Part shown: in pieces, positions 53,927 through 62,458 of the stretch
Position numbering within the stretch: the first letter of the stretch is position 1
Layout: every line of letters begins with the position of its first letter
Origin: Streptomyces atroolivaceus
Lineage (GTDB): Bacteria > Actinomycetota > Actinomycetes > Streptomycetales > Streptomycetaceae
Direction: 5' to 3'
NCBI RefSeq assembly: GCF_000717025.1
Contig: NZ_JNXG01000023.1
Location: forward strand, 4,756 to 68,755
DNA: 64,000 nucleotides
Made by a program: the position numbers and the translations under genes
Notes under the pieces: generated by a model
Database searches by the model: none
Seen by the model: only the letters and a program-made list of their open reading frames with translations
Told to the model about the DNA's origin: nothing

Positions 53927-54085
53927 GTGACGATCCAACTCGTAGGTGACCTGATGATCCTGGCTGTCACGATCCGCGTCTTCGGCCAGGACGCCCTCAC
54001 TCTGCTGCGCCGCCTGGCCGCCGCAGGCGTCCGGGCCGGTGTGAGCGAGATGAGCCGCCGCCCCCACGGGAAGGAAGGCCGGTGA
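53927..54085 (+). CDS. Small leader protein of the ECF sigma operon (52 residues)
   Basis: From GTG: TIQLVGDLMILAVTIRVFGQ, a hydrophobic helix, then DALTLLRRLAAAGVRAG and a basic tail ending GKEGR. Its stop overlaps the sigma-factor GTG start in GTGA, so it is translationally coupled to that gene. It might be a membrane-tethered small protein or only a coupling leader. No family was recognised. Confidence 0.5.
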   Translation: MTIQLVGDLMILAVTIRVFGQDALTLLRRLAAAGVRAGVSEMSRRPHGKEGR

Positions 54086-54654
54086 CCGAGAACCGAAGCC
54101 ACACCCGTCCAGGCGCCGAGCCGATGACCCAGCAGCAGCCTCCCGACCAGGCCTTCTCCGCTTTCCACCAGATGAAGCGCCGCCGCTACGTCCACTACGC
54201 CGAGACCTTCCTCCACAACCGTCACGACGCGGAGGAGGCGATCGACAGCGCCTTCGAGCAGCTCTACCTCTCCTGGGGCAAAGTCCTCAGCAGTGATAAC
54301 CCGGACGGCTACGCCTGGACCGTCATGCGCAACAAGGTCACCGATCACCTCCGCGCCCGGAACCGCCGGCCCCCGCTGCTCGACGACGAGGCCTTCAACA
54401 TGGTCGCGTTGCGCGATGCGGTCGATCCGTACGGACAGATCACCGAGTCCCTCGCCCTCCTGCGGGCCATGCGCCAGCTCACCGAACGCCAGCTCGACGT
54501 CATGGTGATGACCTACCTCCACGGACTGAACGCGACCCAGGTAGCCGACGCCCTCGGCATCACCAGCGCCACCGTCCGCTCCCCGGTCCGCCACGCAACG
54601 CGCCGGCTGCGCAGCATCCTGGGACCTGACCGCACCATGGAAGGACGGCGATGA
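54082..54654 (+). CDS. ECF-type RNA polymerase sigma factor
   Basis: 190 residues. Region 2 contains RRRYVHYAETFLHNRHDAEE and AIDSAFEQLYLSWGKVL. Region 4 contains MRQLTERQLDVMVMTYLHGL and the helix-turn-helix ATQVADALGITSATVRSPVR. It is coupled on both sides, GTGA with the small gene before it and ATGA with the gene after it. The order small protein, sigma factor, large partner suggests that the flanking proteins control its activity. Confidence 0.88.
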   Translation: MTENRSHTRPGAEPMTQQQPPDQAFSAFHQMKRRRYVHYAETFLHNRHDAEEAIDSAFEQLYLSWGKVLSSDNPDGYAWTVMRNKVTDHLRARNRRPPLLDDEAFNMVALRDAVDPYGQITESLALLRAMRQLTERQLDVMVMTYLHGLNATQVADALGITSATVRSPVRHATRRLRSILGPDRTMEGRR

Positions 54655-55511
54655 CCCCCCACATCACGGAGTTCCTCTCCCGCGCACGCCTGGTCACCAC
54701 CCCGTATACCCAGGAAGACATCGACGCCGCCGAGGCCCGGCTCCACGCCCGGCTCCGCAACACCGCCGCCCCGCCCCCGCCCATACCCGCCGTCCCCGAG
54801 GAGACTACGGAGCAGGAGGCAGCCCAGAACCTGCAGACCCTCTGCGAGACCGTCGTCACCCGCAAGACCGCCCTCAGCACCCTCGACACCTTCCTCACCC
54901 CGCAACTTCCCGAGCCCCCAGGCGCCCGAGTCCTGGGCTGCATCCTCCAGCTCGCAGAGTCCGAGGAGAACGCCCGTTTCTGGTGGCAGTACGCGGCCGG
55001 CGCCGGCGACCCCGCAGCCTCCTACTGCCTCTATCTCCATCACCTCGCCCTCGGAGAACACGGCGAAGCCGACTGGTGGCACGAGCAGACCGAGCGGATC
55101 CAAAGCGCCCTGCCCTCCAGCGACGACTCCACCGACGCCGAACCCGACATCAAGGATGACGAGGTACCCGACGCCGTCAGTGACGCCCTCCACGCCGTGA
55201 CGACCAGCGACGCGAGCCTGCTGCCCACCGCCCTGCGCGTCCTCGGCGCACTGAAAACCGAACCCGCTCCGGTACCCGCGGTAGTGGGCGCCGTACTCGA
55301 CTACGTCCCCGCAGCCGTCGGAGCCATCGGGGACTTCGAACTGCCCCTGCCCGCACCTGGCTTCACCGACCACATCCGCACCCTGACCAAAACCACCAAC
55401 ACCCCTGCCGCCGGCAGACCGAGGCTACGAAACCGGCTCCAGGCCCGGCCCCGGACCACAGGTTCGCTCATCGCCTCCGCACGTCGGCATCCCAGCTGGT
55501 GCTGGGGCTGA
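54651..55511 (+). CDS. Hypothetical partner of the ECF sigma factor
   Basis: 286 residues, soluble, starting in an ATGA overlap with the sigma factor. The N-terminus has EFLSRARLVTTPYTQEDIDA and EARLHARLRNTA. A helical middle contains GARVLGCILQLAESEENARF and WWQYAAGAGDPAASYCLYLH, like TPR/Sel1-type helix pairs. The C-terminal part is Pro/Thr/Arg-rich. Proteins of this layout follow ECF factors in Streptomyces. A regulatory role is inferred from context; no known anti-sigma motif is visible. Confidence 0.65.
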   Translation: MTPHITEFLSRARLVTTPYTQEDIDAAEARLHARLRNTAAPPPPIPAVPEETTEQEAAQNLQTLCETVVTRKTALSTLDTFLTPQLPEPPGARVLGCILQLAESEENARFWWQYAAGAGDPAASYCLYLHHLALGEHGEADWWHEQTERIQSALPSSDDSTDAEPDIKDDEVPDAVSDALHAVTTSDASLLPTALRVLGALKTEPAPVPAVVGAVLDYVPAAVGAIGDFELPLPAPGFTDHIRTLTKTTNTPAAGRPRLRNRLQARPRTTGSLIASARRHPSWCWG

Positions 55512-55705
55512 AAGGCTGCCCGCCTTCTGCACTCCGGGGCCGTACCAGGCATCGGAAAGGACAACAGGCCGCCCCTTCACCTAGCTCCGGACAGGCCTAC
55601 TGCGCACCACAGGTGCGGCCGGCTCACCGCTGCCGGGTGAAGGCGGCTCGGAGCACCCCCGTGGGGTGGTGTGTTCTTCTGCGTGTGGTGCTGCCGCCGG
55701 CGGGG

Positions 55706-55758
55706 GACGTCTTCCCCTTCGATCAAGACCCCGTGGCAACAACGCTCGTGATCAATAC
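55706..55758 (-). repeat. 3' flanking repeat, copy 1
   Basis: The first of two copies of a sequence of about 53 bases; copy 2 is at 62405-62458. The 22 bases at 55737-55758 are identical in both. The minus-strand TGA of the macrodomain gene lies inside the repeat. Confidence 0.85.
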
Positions 55759-56285
55759 GTCCAGGCCGTCAGCGCCTCGTCGAAACGGGCGTACGCCTCC
55801 TCGTCGTAGAGCACGAACCGGACCTCGATGATCGGAGGGGATGCGGACTCACGGACCGTACGCACGGCGATCCGGGCTCCATCGTCGAGCGGCCAGCCGT
55901 AGATGCCCGTCGAGATCGCTGGAAAGGCAACCGTCCAGGCTCCCAGCTCCGAGGCCACCCGTAGAGACTCCCGGTAGCAGGAGGCCAGCAAGGCAGAGCG
56001 GTCCTCCGTGCGTGACCAGACCGGTCCCACGGTGTGGACGACGTGCTCCGCGCGCAGCCGGCCGGCCGTCGTCGCCACTGCCTGCCCGGTTTGCAGCCCC
56101 TTGCCGTAGTGCGAGGCCCGCAGGTCGCGACAGGCAGCAAGGATCTCGGGCCCACCGCGCCGATGGATCGCTCCGTCCACTCCACCGCCGCCGAGGAGGG
56201 AGGAGTTGGCGGCGTTGACCAGGACGTCGGCGTGCTGCTCGGTGATGTCGCCCTGTACGAGCGTGATCGTTGGTCGTGTCGTCAT
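55752..56285 (-). CDS. Macrodomain protein (O-acetyl-ADP-ribose/ADP-ribose-protein hydrolase)
   Basis: 177 residues, a complete MacroD-type domain. GDITEQHADVLVNAANSSLL and GGGGVDGAIHRRGG bind the adenosine and distal ribose. AVATTAGRLRAEHVVHTVGP and AFPAISTGIYGWPLDD form the catalytic and phosphate loops. It removes ADP-ribose from acidic side chains or O-acetyl-ADP-ribose. It starts 15 bases after an EF-G-domain-IV-like gene on the same strand, with AGGA upstream. Its last codons and stop lie in a repeat shared with the GNAT gene at 62452. Confidence 0.93.
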   Translation of the reverse strand: MTTRPTITLVQGDITEQHADVLVNAANSSLLGGGGVDGAIHRRGGPEILAACRDLRASHYGKGLQTGQAVATTAGRLRAEHVVHTVGPVWSRTEDRSALLASCYRESLRVASELGAWTVAFPAISTGIYGWPLDDGARIAVRTVRESASPPIIEVRFVLYDEEAYARFDEALTAWTY

Positions 56286-56300
56286 GCGGCCATCCTGCCG

Positions 56301-56717
56301 TCAGCCCCGGCGTCTCGCCGCCGCCCGCGGTGGCCGCTGGGCCGCTGCGAGAGCGTTGCGGACAGCGAGGCGGCCGGCGTGAAGGAACGCCCGCGGGTGG
56401 GAATCGACGGGGTGGAAGCGCATGCGTCGCAGGACCACCGCCACCGCCGGGGACGGCCCGGCCCCTGCCTGGGCAAATTCTTCGCGGATCCCCGCCTCGA
56501 CAGCGGCCTGGCACTCGGCCTGCCACTCCGGATCGTCGTCACCGTCAACAACCAGATCAGCGGCAACCTCGAAGGTGACGCACACCTCCCACGGCTCGAA
56601 GTCCACAGTGACCTCCGCGAAATCGGAGGGACAGCCGGCCTGCCGCGCGTAGACGGCTCGGACGCCCCTGATCGGGTGGGGCGGGAACGTTCCAGTGTCA
56701 GATTCCACGGGAGTCAC
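56301..56717 (-). CDS. Stand-alone protein resembling elongation factor G domain IV
   Basis: 138 residues. The core reads RAVYARQAGCPSDFAEVTVD, then FEVAADLV, QAAVEAGIREEFAQ and FHPVDSHPRAFLHAGRLAVR. The spacing parallels EF-G domain IV: Q-x-G near the start, F-A-x-V, FE, P, then GI-x-E, then H-x-VDS followed by AF and A. No GTPase domain is present. Domain IV is the part of EF-G/EF-2 that enters the ribosomal A site. Start alternatives are GTG 56717 and GTG 56735. It is operonic with the macrodomain gene. Confidence 0.65.
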   Translation of the reverse strand: MTPVESDTGTFPPHPIRGVRAVYARQAGCPSDFAEVTVDFEPWEVCVTFEVAADLVVDGDDDPEWQAECQAAVEAGIREEFAQAGAGPSPAVAVVLRRMRFHPVDSHPRAFLHAGRLAVRNALAAAQRPPRAAARRRG

Positions 56718-57265
56718 GATAGCCAGTGAGGTCACTGCGGAAGCCCTGCCGACGAAGCGGACGGGACCAGCACCCGAACCCCCTTTGCCGCTGTCATCAC
56801 TCTTGAGCGGGCACCGCACCGGCCCTGATCCCGAATCCTGCGAAGGGTTACGCGGCTCGCGCGGGCCTGGTTGATGCGAGGTGCGAGGCGTTCTCGTTGA
56901 GCGCACATCCAAGGACGAGGAAGGCTTCGTCGCGCGATCCGGGGTTTCAAGCCGAGTGTGCCACGAGCCGGCCGTACTACGGGCGGCACGGCCTGAAGGA
57001 GCGGGATGAGCGGGGGTGACGTGGTTGCGGTTGCCGCCGGCCGGGTTGCCGCCGGCCAGGGTGCTGCCGAACGGGAGGCCGGTGGCTGCACGGACAGCGC
57101 GCAGGCCGGCCAGCTCGCCGCGGCTCAGCCCACCGAGGAGAGCGGGTGGCGGCGGGTCGGCGGTCCACGCTTCAGCCATCTCTCGGAGCTGGTGATCTTG
57201 TGGCTCTGCAGCCGATGGGGGTGAGGGGGGAGGGTGGTTCGGGCTCTGAGCTCCCAAGTCCCGGG
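56718..57265. other. Gap without a recognisable gene
   Basis: About 550 bases between two minus-strand genes. The short repeat GGNPAGGN in one minus frame resembles a pentapeptide repeat but is too brief to call. It presumably contains the promoter of the EF-G-IV/macrodomain pair. Confidence 0.45.
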
Positions 57266-57943
57266 TCACTCCTCCGCGTCACGGACCAACAGCGCGATCT
57301 GCACCCGGTTCTCGACCGCCAGTTTGGCGAACAGGCTGCTGGTGTGCGCCTTGACGGTCGCGACGCTGATGTGCAGCCGCTCGGCGATCTGCGGGTTGCC
57401 CAGCCCGTCCGCGACTGCCCGCGCGGTGTCGAGTTCCCGTTCGGTCAGCGCGGACAGCTTCTTCCGCGCGGCCTCGCGGGCCGAGCCGCGCGCGGCGGAG
57501 GAATACGGCCCGGTGGCCGCGGCGATCACCCGTGCCGTGGCCGCCGGGGACAGCACGGGGTTGCCCTCCGCGACGGTCCGCACCGCATCGAGGATCCGCG
57601 GCGGTGGGGTGTCCTTGAGGACGAACCCGAGCGCCCCGGCGCGCAGGGCGCCGAGCACCAGATCGTCGGAGTCGAACGTGGTGAGCACGAGCACCCGCGG
57701 CGGCGCCGGCCGGGTGAGGAGCTCCCGGGTCGCGCTGAGGCCGTCACGGCCGGGCATGCGCACGTCCATCAGGACGACGTCCGGCCGTTGTTCGTCCGCC
57801 ACTGTGATCGCGGCGTTCCCGTCGGCCGCCTCCGCGACGACGGCCAGGTCCGGCTCGCCGTCGATCACCAGGCGCAGCGCCATCCGCACCAACTGGTCGT
57901 CGTCGACGATGACGACGCGCACAGGCTCCCGCTCGGTATCCAC
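57266..57943 (-). CDS. NarL/LuxR-type response regulator
   Basis: 225 residues. The receiver domain has VVIVDDDQ (Asp14, Asp15), the phosphoacceptor Asp60 in VVLMDVRMPG, TTFDSDDL and the Lys in GFVLKDTPP. The C-terminal LuxR helix-turn-helix is ALTERELDTARAVADGLGNP and QIAERLHISVATVKAHTSSL. Its GTG start directly abuts the stop of the histidine kinase gene (TGAGTG), so the two are cotranscribed and coupled. Confidence 0.95.
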   Translation of the reverse strand: MDTEREPVRVVIVDDDQLVRMALRLVIDGEPDLAVVAEAADGNAAITVADEQRPDVVLMDVRMPGRDGLSATRELLTRPAPPRVLVLTTFDSDDLVLGALRAGALGFVLKDTPPPRILDAVRTVAEGNPVLSPAATARVIAAATGPYSSAARGSAREAARKKLSALTERELDTARAVADGLGNPQIAERLHISVATVKAHTSSLFAKLAVENRVQIALLVRDAEE

Positions 57944-59128
57944 TCAAGCCCTCTTCTCGTGGTGGTGGTCCGGCCACGGTAGCCGTGCCGTGAGGACGTA
58001 TCCGTGGTCCGGTGTCCCGTGGTGGTCGAGGGTCCCGCCGGCGAGGGTGACGCGTTCGGTGAGGCCGAGCAGGCCGAAGCCCGATGCCGGCCGTGGTGCG
58101 GTCGTCGCGGCGTCAGGCGCGTTGCGGACGGTGACGTGCAGCGTGCCGCCGGCTGTTCCTTCGAGGGTGACGTCCACAGCGGCGCCCGGGGCGTGTTTGG
58201 CGGCGTTGGTCAGTCCTTCCTGGACGATCCGGTAGCAGGTCCGTCCGGTCGCGTCGGACGGCTTTCCTCTCACGGTGGTGGTGAGCGTGACGTCCAGTCC
58301 GGAAGCACGGGCCTCCGCCACCAGTTCCGGCAGGCGGTCGAGGGAGGGTTGGGGCGGTTCCGGGCGACCAGGGTCGGAACGCAGCACCCCGAGGACGTCC
58401 CGTAGTTCCTCCAGCGCCTGGTGGGAGCCGTGGGCGATACCGCGGACCAGCACGCGGGTGTCTTCGGACGTGAGGTCGCCGCGGTGGTCCAGGACTCCGG
58501 CCTGCATGGCTACCAGGGAGATCCGGTGCGCGAGCACGTCGTGCATCTCGCGGGCGATCCGGTTCCGTTCCGTGGCTCGTGCCTGCTCCGCTCGTGCGCT
58601 CTGTTCTCGCTCCGCGCTCTCCGCACGCTCCCGCAGCGACCGCACCTCGACGCGCCGTGCGCCGATGGCCATGCCGATGGTCGCCGCGAGGCCCGCGGTC
58701 AGTGCCGTCATCGCGAGTCCGAACCAGAGTGCGCCGGGCGGCATCGACACCGGGAAGAACCCGACGGCGAAGGGGGACGCGCTCACGTAGGCCAGTCCGA
58801 CGACCGCGATCTCCACGGGACGGCGGCGCGTGGAGACAGAACACAGTGCCAGCAGCACGGCACCGGTGGAGAGGGCCGACGCGGTCGAGGCGATCGCGAC
58901 CGTCATGGCCACGGCGAGGGGGAATTGCCGCCGCCACACGAGCGCCACCAGACAGCCCAAAGCAACCAGCGGATCACCGATGGCCCACCAGGAGCCCGTT
59001 CCGGTCCCCTGATTCTGCGCCAGCACCACACCGCTGGAGAGCCAGAAAGGCACACCCAGGACCGCGGCCGCCAGCAGCCGCCACGCCTGCTGCCATCCGC
59101 CGAGCCGTGCCGCCACATCTGCGTGCAT
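57944..59128 (-). CDS. DesK/NarL-type sensor histidine kinase
   Basis: 394 residues. Four to six N-terminal membrane helices (about 15-160) include LLAAAVLGVPFWLSSGVVLA and FGLAMTALTAGLAATIGMAI. The HisKA_3 box has the phosphoacceptor His196 in REMHDVLAHRISLVAMQAG, and the N box is GLTNAAKHAPGA. The C-terminal ATPase domain ends GFGLLGLTERVTLAGGTLDH. It senses an unknown membrane signal and phosphorylates the adjacent regulator. Confidence 0.95.
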   Translation of the reverse strand: MHADVAARLGGWQQAWRLLAAAVLGVPFWLSSGVVLAQNQGTGTGSWWAIGDPLVALGCLVALVWRRQFPLAVAMTVAIASTASALSTGAVLLALCSVSTRRRPVEIAVVGLAYVSASPFAVGFFPVSMPPGALWFGLAMTALTAGLAATIGMAIGARRVEVRSLRERAESAEREQSARAEQARATERNRIAREMHDVLAHRISLVAMQAGVLDHRGDLTSEDTRVLVRGIAHGSHQALEELRDVLGVLRSDPGRPEPPQPSLDRLPELVAEARASGLDVTLTTTVRGKPSDATGRTCYRIVQEGLTNAAKHAPGAAVDVTLEGTAGGTLHVTVRNAPDAATTAPRPASGFGLLGLTERVTLAGGTLDHHGTPDHGYVLTARLPWPDHHHEKRA

Positions 59129-59321
59129 CTGGTCATTGTCGCGAACACGTCCGCCCGGCGCACCGGACCTGGGGCTGCCGCACCCCCGACGCGGGTCGCA
59201 CCGCCCCCTCGACCGGAGTCGAGGACCGTCCGAGCCCTTGGGCCGATGTGCCGGCACCGTCGCACGACCACACTCGTTCACGCTGCTCCGGATCGACCGG
59301 GCACGGAACGGAGAACATGCG

Positions 59322-59564
59322 ATGAGCAAGGGAGGCTGCATTGCCCTTGAGGCGGCCGGGACGGGGATCACCGCCCTCTCCGCCCAGGCGGTGATCCGCG
59401 CTCTCCTCGGCCAGGAATCCGAATCGCTCCGGAGTGTCCTCGCCTGGGCCCCCGGCGGTCTCAGCGGCCGGCTGGCTCTGCTCGTGTGCATCGGGCTCGC
59501 CGGGGCGGCGTCCGGTGCCCGGGCACACACCCGTCTGCTCCACGGCAGCCGGACGGGCCGGTGA
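59322..59564 (+). CDS. Small hydrophobic protein (80 residues)
   Basis: From ATG 59322: SKGGCIALEAAGTGITALSA, then LALLVCIGLAGAASGARAHT, suggesting one or two membrane segments. It ends in a basic tail. It is separated by 51 bases from the peptidase-like gene that follows and is divergent from the sensor kinase. No family was recognised. Confidence 0.45.
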   Translation: MSKGGCIALEAAGTGITALSAQAVIRALLGQESESLRSVLAWAPGGLSGRLALLVCIGLAGAASGARAHTRLLHGSRTGR

Positions 59565-59615
59565 CTCCGGGCCGTCCCGCTCCGGCACAGCCCTTCACCT
59601 CAGGAGGATCTGCAG

Positions 59616-61070
59616 ATGAACAGAACCCTGTCCCTCGCCCTCTCCACCACCGCGATGGCGGCGACCCTGCTCCCGGGCGTGTCCGTGGCGGCGACGCCGG
59701 ACATCCTGGACTGGGGTACCTGCCCGGAGGAGATCGCCGCACCCCGACTGGAGTGCGCGACGCTCGGGGTCCCGCTGGATCACCGGGACCCCGACGGCCG
59801 GCAGATCGACATCGAAATCTCCCGGCTGGCGAGTGAGAAGCCCGCGCAGCGACGCGGCGTGCTGCTCACCAACCCTGGTGGCCCCGGCATCCCGGGGACC
59901 GCCCACCCTGCCGACCTCGCGACCGGAGGACTGCCGCAGGAGGTGCTGGACTCCTACGACGTGATCGGCTTCGACCCGCGTGGCGTCGGCCGCAGCACTC
60001 AGGTGACCTGCGAGCTGACGGCGGAACAGCAGGACCGCGACAACTTCCCGCCGTACGCGCACACCGCGGTCGACGTCGAGCGGGAAGCGGAGTACGCGCG
60101 GACCGTCGCCGAGCAGTGCGCCGCCTCCCCGACGGCGTGGATGCTCCCGCACACCACCACCGCGAACACCGCGCGGGACATGGACCGGATCCGGGCCGCG
60201 CTGGGCGAGCCGAAGCTCTCCTACCTCGGGCACTCCTACGGCACGTACCTCGGTGCGGTGTACACCACGATGTTCCCGCAGCGCGGCGACCGGATCGTAC
60301 TCGACAGCAATCTGGGTCCCGGCGGTTACGACGTCACGGCCATGCGGTCGTTCGCCCCCGGCCTGGAGAAGCGGTTCCCGGACTTCGCGGCGTTCGCGGC
60401 CGCGCGCCCCGAGTACGGCCTGGGCACCACACCGGAGCAGGTGACCGCGAAGTACTTCGAGCTCGCGGAGCGGTTGGAGGCGGAACCGGTCCAGGGCATC
60501 GACAGGACGAGGTTCCACGGCATCACGTTCAGCTACCTCTACGCCGACGTGCTCCTGCCCCTGCTGGCCGCCACCTGGCAGGCGCTGGACACGGACCAGC
60601 CGCTGCCGGCCGGCCTGCCGGGACCGGCGGACCTGGAGAACGCCCTGGCCGGCCGCCTCCACGTGATATGCAACGATTCGCGCTGGCCGGGGACGGTCGA
60701 GGAGTACCAGGAGAACGTCGCGGCCGACCGGGCGGCATACCCCATGCTGGGCGGGGTCTCGGCCAACATCGGGCCGTGCGCGTTCTGGCCGGAGGAGCGG
60801 ATGGAGCCGCCGGTACGCATCCGTGACCGGGGCCCGTCGAACGTTCTCATGGTGCAGAGTGAACGTGACCCCGGCACACCGCTGGCCGGCGCCAGGGAGC
60901 TGCGGAAGGCGTTCGGGACGCGGGCCACGATGATCACGGTCGACGGGGGCGAGCACGGTGTCTACCCGTTCAGCCGCAACACCTGCGCCAACGACCCGGT
61001 GACGGCCTACCTGACCACCGGAGAGCGCCCGTCGCAGGACCTCGCCTGCGCGGCGGAACCGGGCGAGTGA
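59616..61070 (+). CDS. Secreted alpha/beta hydrolase of the tripeptidyl aminopeptidase (TAP-like) type
   Basis: 484 residues with a signal peptide (cleavage near residue 26, VSVAATP). NPGGPG (86-91) forms the oxyanion hole and GHSYG the nucleophile elbow (Ser207). The later VQSERDPGTP and DGGEHGVYPF supply the triad Asp and His. The C-terminal block CANDPVTAYLTTGERP is the TAP-like domain. Such Streptomyces enzymes remove tripeptides from secreted proteins. AGGAGG precedes the start. The stop overlaps the next gene in GTGA. Confidence 0.92.
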   Translation: MNRTLSLALSTTAMAATLLPGVSVAATPDILDWGTCPEEIAAPRLECATLGVPLDHRDPDGRQIDIEISRLASEKPAQRRGVLLTNPGGPGIPGTAHPADLATGGLPQEVLDSYDVIGFDPRGVGRSTQVTCELTAEQQDRDNFPPYAHTAVDVEREAEYARTVAEQCAASPTAWMLPHTTTANTARDMDRIRAALGEPKLSYLGHSYGTYLGAVYTTMFPQRGDRIVLDSNLGPGGYDVTAMRSFAPGLEKRFPDFAAFAAARPEYGLGTTPEQVTAKYFELAERLEAEPVQGIDRTRFHGITFSYLYADVLLPLLAATWQALDTDQPLPAGLPGPADLENALAGRLHVICNDSRWPGTVEEYQENVAADRAAYPMLGGVSANIGPCAFWPEERMEPPVRIRDRGPSNVLMVQSERDPGTPLAGARELRKAFGTRATMITVDGGEHGVYPFSRNTCANDPVTAYLTTGERPSQDLACAAEPGE

Positions 61071-61732
61071 CGGGAGCCGGTGGCATGTTGAAGGAATGGC
61101 GGCACCGTCGGGCCGTCCAGCGGGTCAAGCCCGGGGACGGACGGCCGCTGAAACGCTTCCGCTGGTGGCAGAACTTCTCCCGGGGGCTCTTCTACCTTCC
61201 GCTGGCGGCCGACGGCGGCCGGCAGACGGTCTACGCCGTCGATGTCAGGGAGGACAAGTCGTCCGGCGAGAAGAAGGGCCACCTGTACCTCGACGGCAGG
61301 CATCACGCCGAGTCCAAGCTCCCCGCCGTCTTCCCCGTCCAGGGCGGCACCGTCGAGGTGAAGGCGAGCACCTTCGGGCTCAAGCGCTGCCACTACGTCA
61401 CCGCGGAGGGGGCCGAGCGGCAACTCGCCCCGGACCCCCGTTCCGCCGAGGGGAAGCGCGCACGTCTCCACCGCCGGCACCCGACGCTGAGCCGTTGGGT
61501 CGGGGGAGTAGCGGTGTTCGTGCTCGTCGTCTCCCTGGCCGTCCTCCTCCTGCAGCTTCTCGAACAGGTCACCAGGGCCGACGGCCTCGGCCAGCACACC
61601 GGGGTCTTCACCTCGCCCGTCGAGCTGTCGGCCTGGGCCAACACCGCGATCGGGTTCGGTGCTGCGGTGGCCAGTACGGAACGGGCGCTGCGGCTGCGCT
61701 ACCACTGGCTGCTCGACGGTGGGGCGGGCTGA
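61067..61732 (+). CDS. Two-helix membrane protein of unknown function
   Basis: 221 residues, starting in a GTGA overlap with the peptidase-like gene (an ATG at 61085 is an alternative). A soluble, basic N-terminal half (KEWRHRRAVQRVKPGDGRPL; FLPLAADGG-type strands) precedes two membrane helices, WVGGVAVFVLVVSLAVLLLQ and AWANTAIGFGAAVASTERAL. Coupling suggests that it helps or localises the secreted enzyme; that is inference. Confidence 0.65.
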   Translation: MTGAGGMLKEWRHRRAVQRVKPGDGRPLKRFRWWQNFSRGLFYLPLAADGGRQTVYAVDVREDKSSGEKKGHLYLDGRHHAESKLPAVFPVQGGTVEVKASTFGLKRCHYVTAEGAERQLAPDPRSAEGKRARLHRRHPTLSRWVGGVAVFVLVVSLAVLLLQLLEQVTRADGLGQHTGVFTSPVELSAWANTAIGFGAAVASTERALRLRYHWLLDGGAG

Positions 61733-61733
61733 C

Positions 61734-61900
61734 TCAGGTCGTGCGGCCGGATCCGTCCGGCAACCCTCGCGAGTGAGGGCAGTCGCGGAGTGCCGGGGGC
61801 CACAGGCGTCCGCGGGTGGCCGCCAGGATGGCGGCGGCCACCACCGAGCTCAGCAGGAAGACGCGGGTCGCGTAGGCGGAGCCGGCGTCGGGGAGGGTGT
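61734..61900 (-). pseudogene. C-terminal fragment of a membrane protein
   Basis: The minus strand reads AYATRVFLLSSVVAAAILAA, then RGRLWPPALRDCPHSRGLPD and a stop at 61734, a clean final membrane helix and tail. Upstream the frame has no start and runs into a G-run inside an inverted repeat. It is convergent with, and almost touching, the plus-strand gene before it. Confidence 0.4.
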
Positions 61901-61955
61901 CCGTACGACGGCGGCCTCCCAGACACCCGGGTGGGGGGGGGCGCCGTCGTACGGA
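61900..61955. repeat. Inverted repeat with a nine-G run in the loop
   Basis: TCCGTACGACGGCG (61900-61913) and its exact complement (61942-61955). The 28-base loop contains a run of nine or more G at about 61932-61941. Confidence 0.75.
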
Positions 61956-62404
61956 TCAAGGGGCCTGCCGGCCAGGCGCCGACGCCGCAAACCACCGGCG
62001 ACGGCTACGGCGACGGAGCCGGAGCAGCGACCAATGCCTGCACCAGTGCCGACAGCACCTCGCCCCGCCGCTCCTGGGTCAACCCTCCATCGGCAATAAG
62101 ACGTTCAGCCGCCAGGCACGTGGGAGGCAACAGCGGCTGGTCGAAGCAGGAGCGCAGGTGGTTCGCCGCTACCTCCTGCGACCGGATGAAATGTACGTGC
62201 TGGAGGACTGGGGCATGGCGACGTGAGCCACCGGCTGCCGAACCGGTGGAGTCGATGCGGCCCGCACCGGACGGGGAGTGCGTCGGGGCGCTCAGCGGAC
62301 AGATGACGGGCTCACTGTCTCCGGGCCCCCGTTGAGGCAGGTGTTTCCCGCGCTCATAAGGGTGTCCAGGCAGTACGCACCCTTGTCCATGATCCGACAC
62401 ACCG
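61956..62404. other. Gap with possible fragments
   Basis: A minus-strand stretch at about 62005-62200 reads HVHFIRSQEVAANHLRSCFD and AERLIADGGLTQERRGEVLS before a stop, which looks like a C-terminal fragment. A tiny minus-strand frame (62292-62390, 32 codons, MDKGAYCLDTLMSAGN) also occurs. Neither can be assigned. Confidence 0.35.
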
Positions 62405-62458
62405 GAGGTCTTCGCCTCTGGTCAACACCCCCGTGTCAACAACGCTCGTGATCAATAC
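62405..62458 (-). repeat. 3' flanking repeat, copy 2
   Basis: The second copy of the repeat at 55706-55758; 62437-62458 is identical to 55737-55758, and the rest differs at several positions and by one base in length. The TGA of the GNAT gene lies inside it. Confidence 0.85.

Noticed and set aside
62292..62390. 32-codon minus-strand frame MDKGAYCLDTLMSAGN as a peptide gene
   Set aside because: There is no ribosome-binding site, and it lies in a decayed gap; it was kept only as a note.
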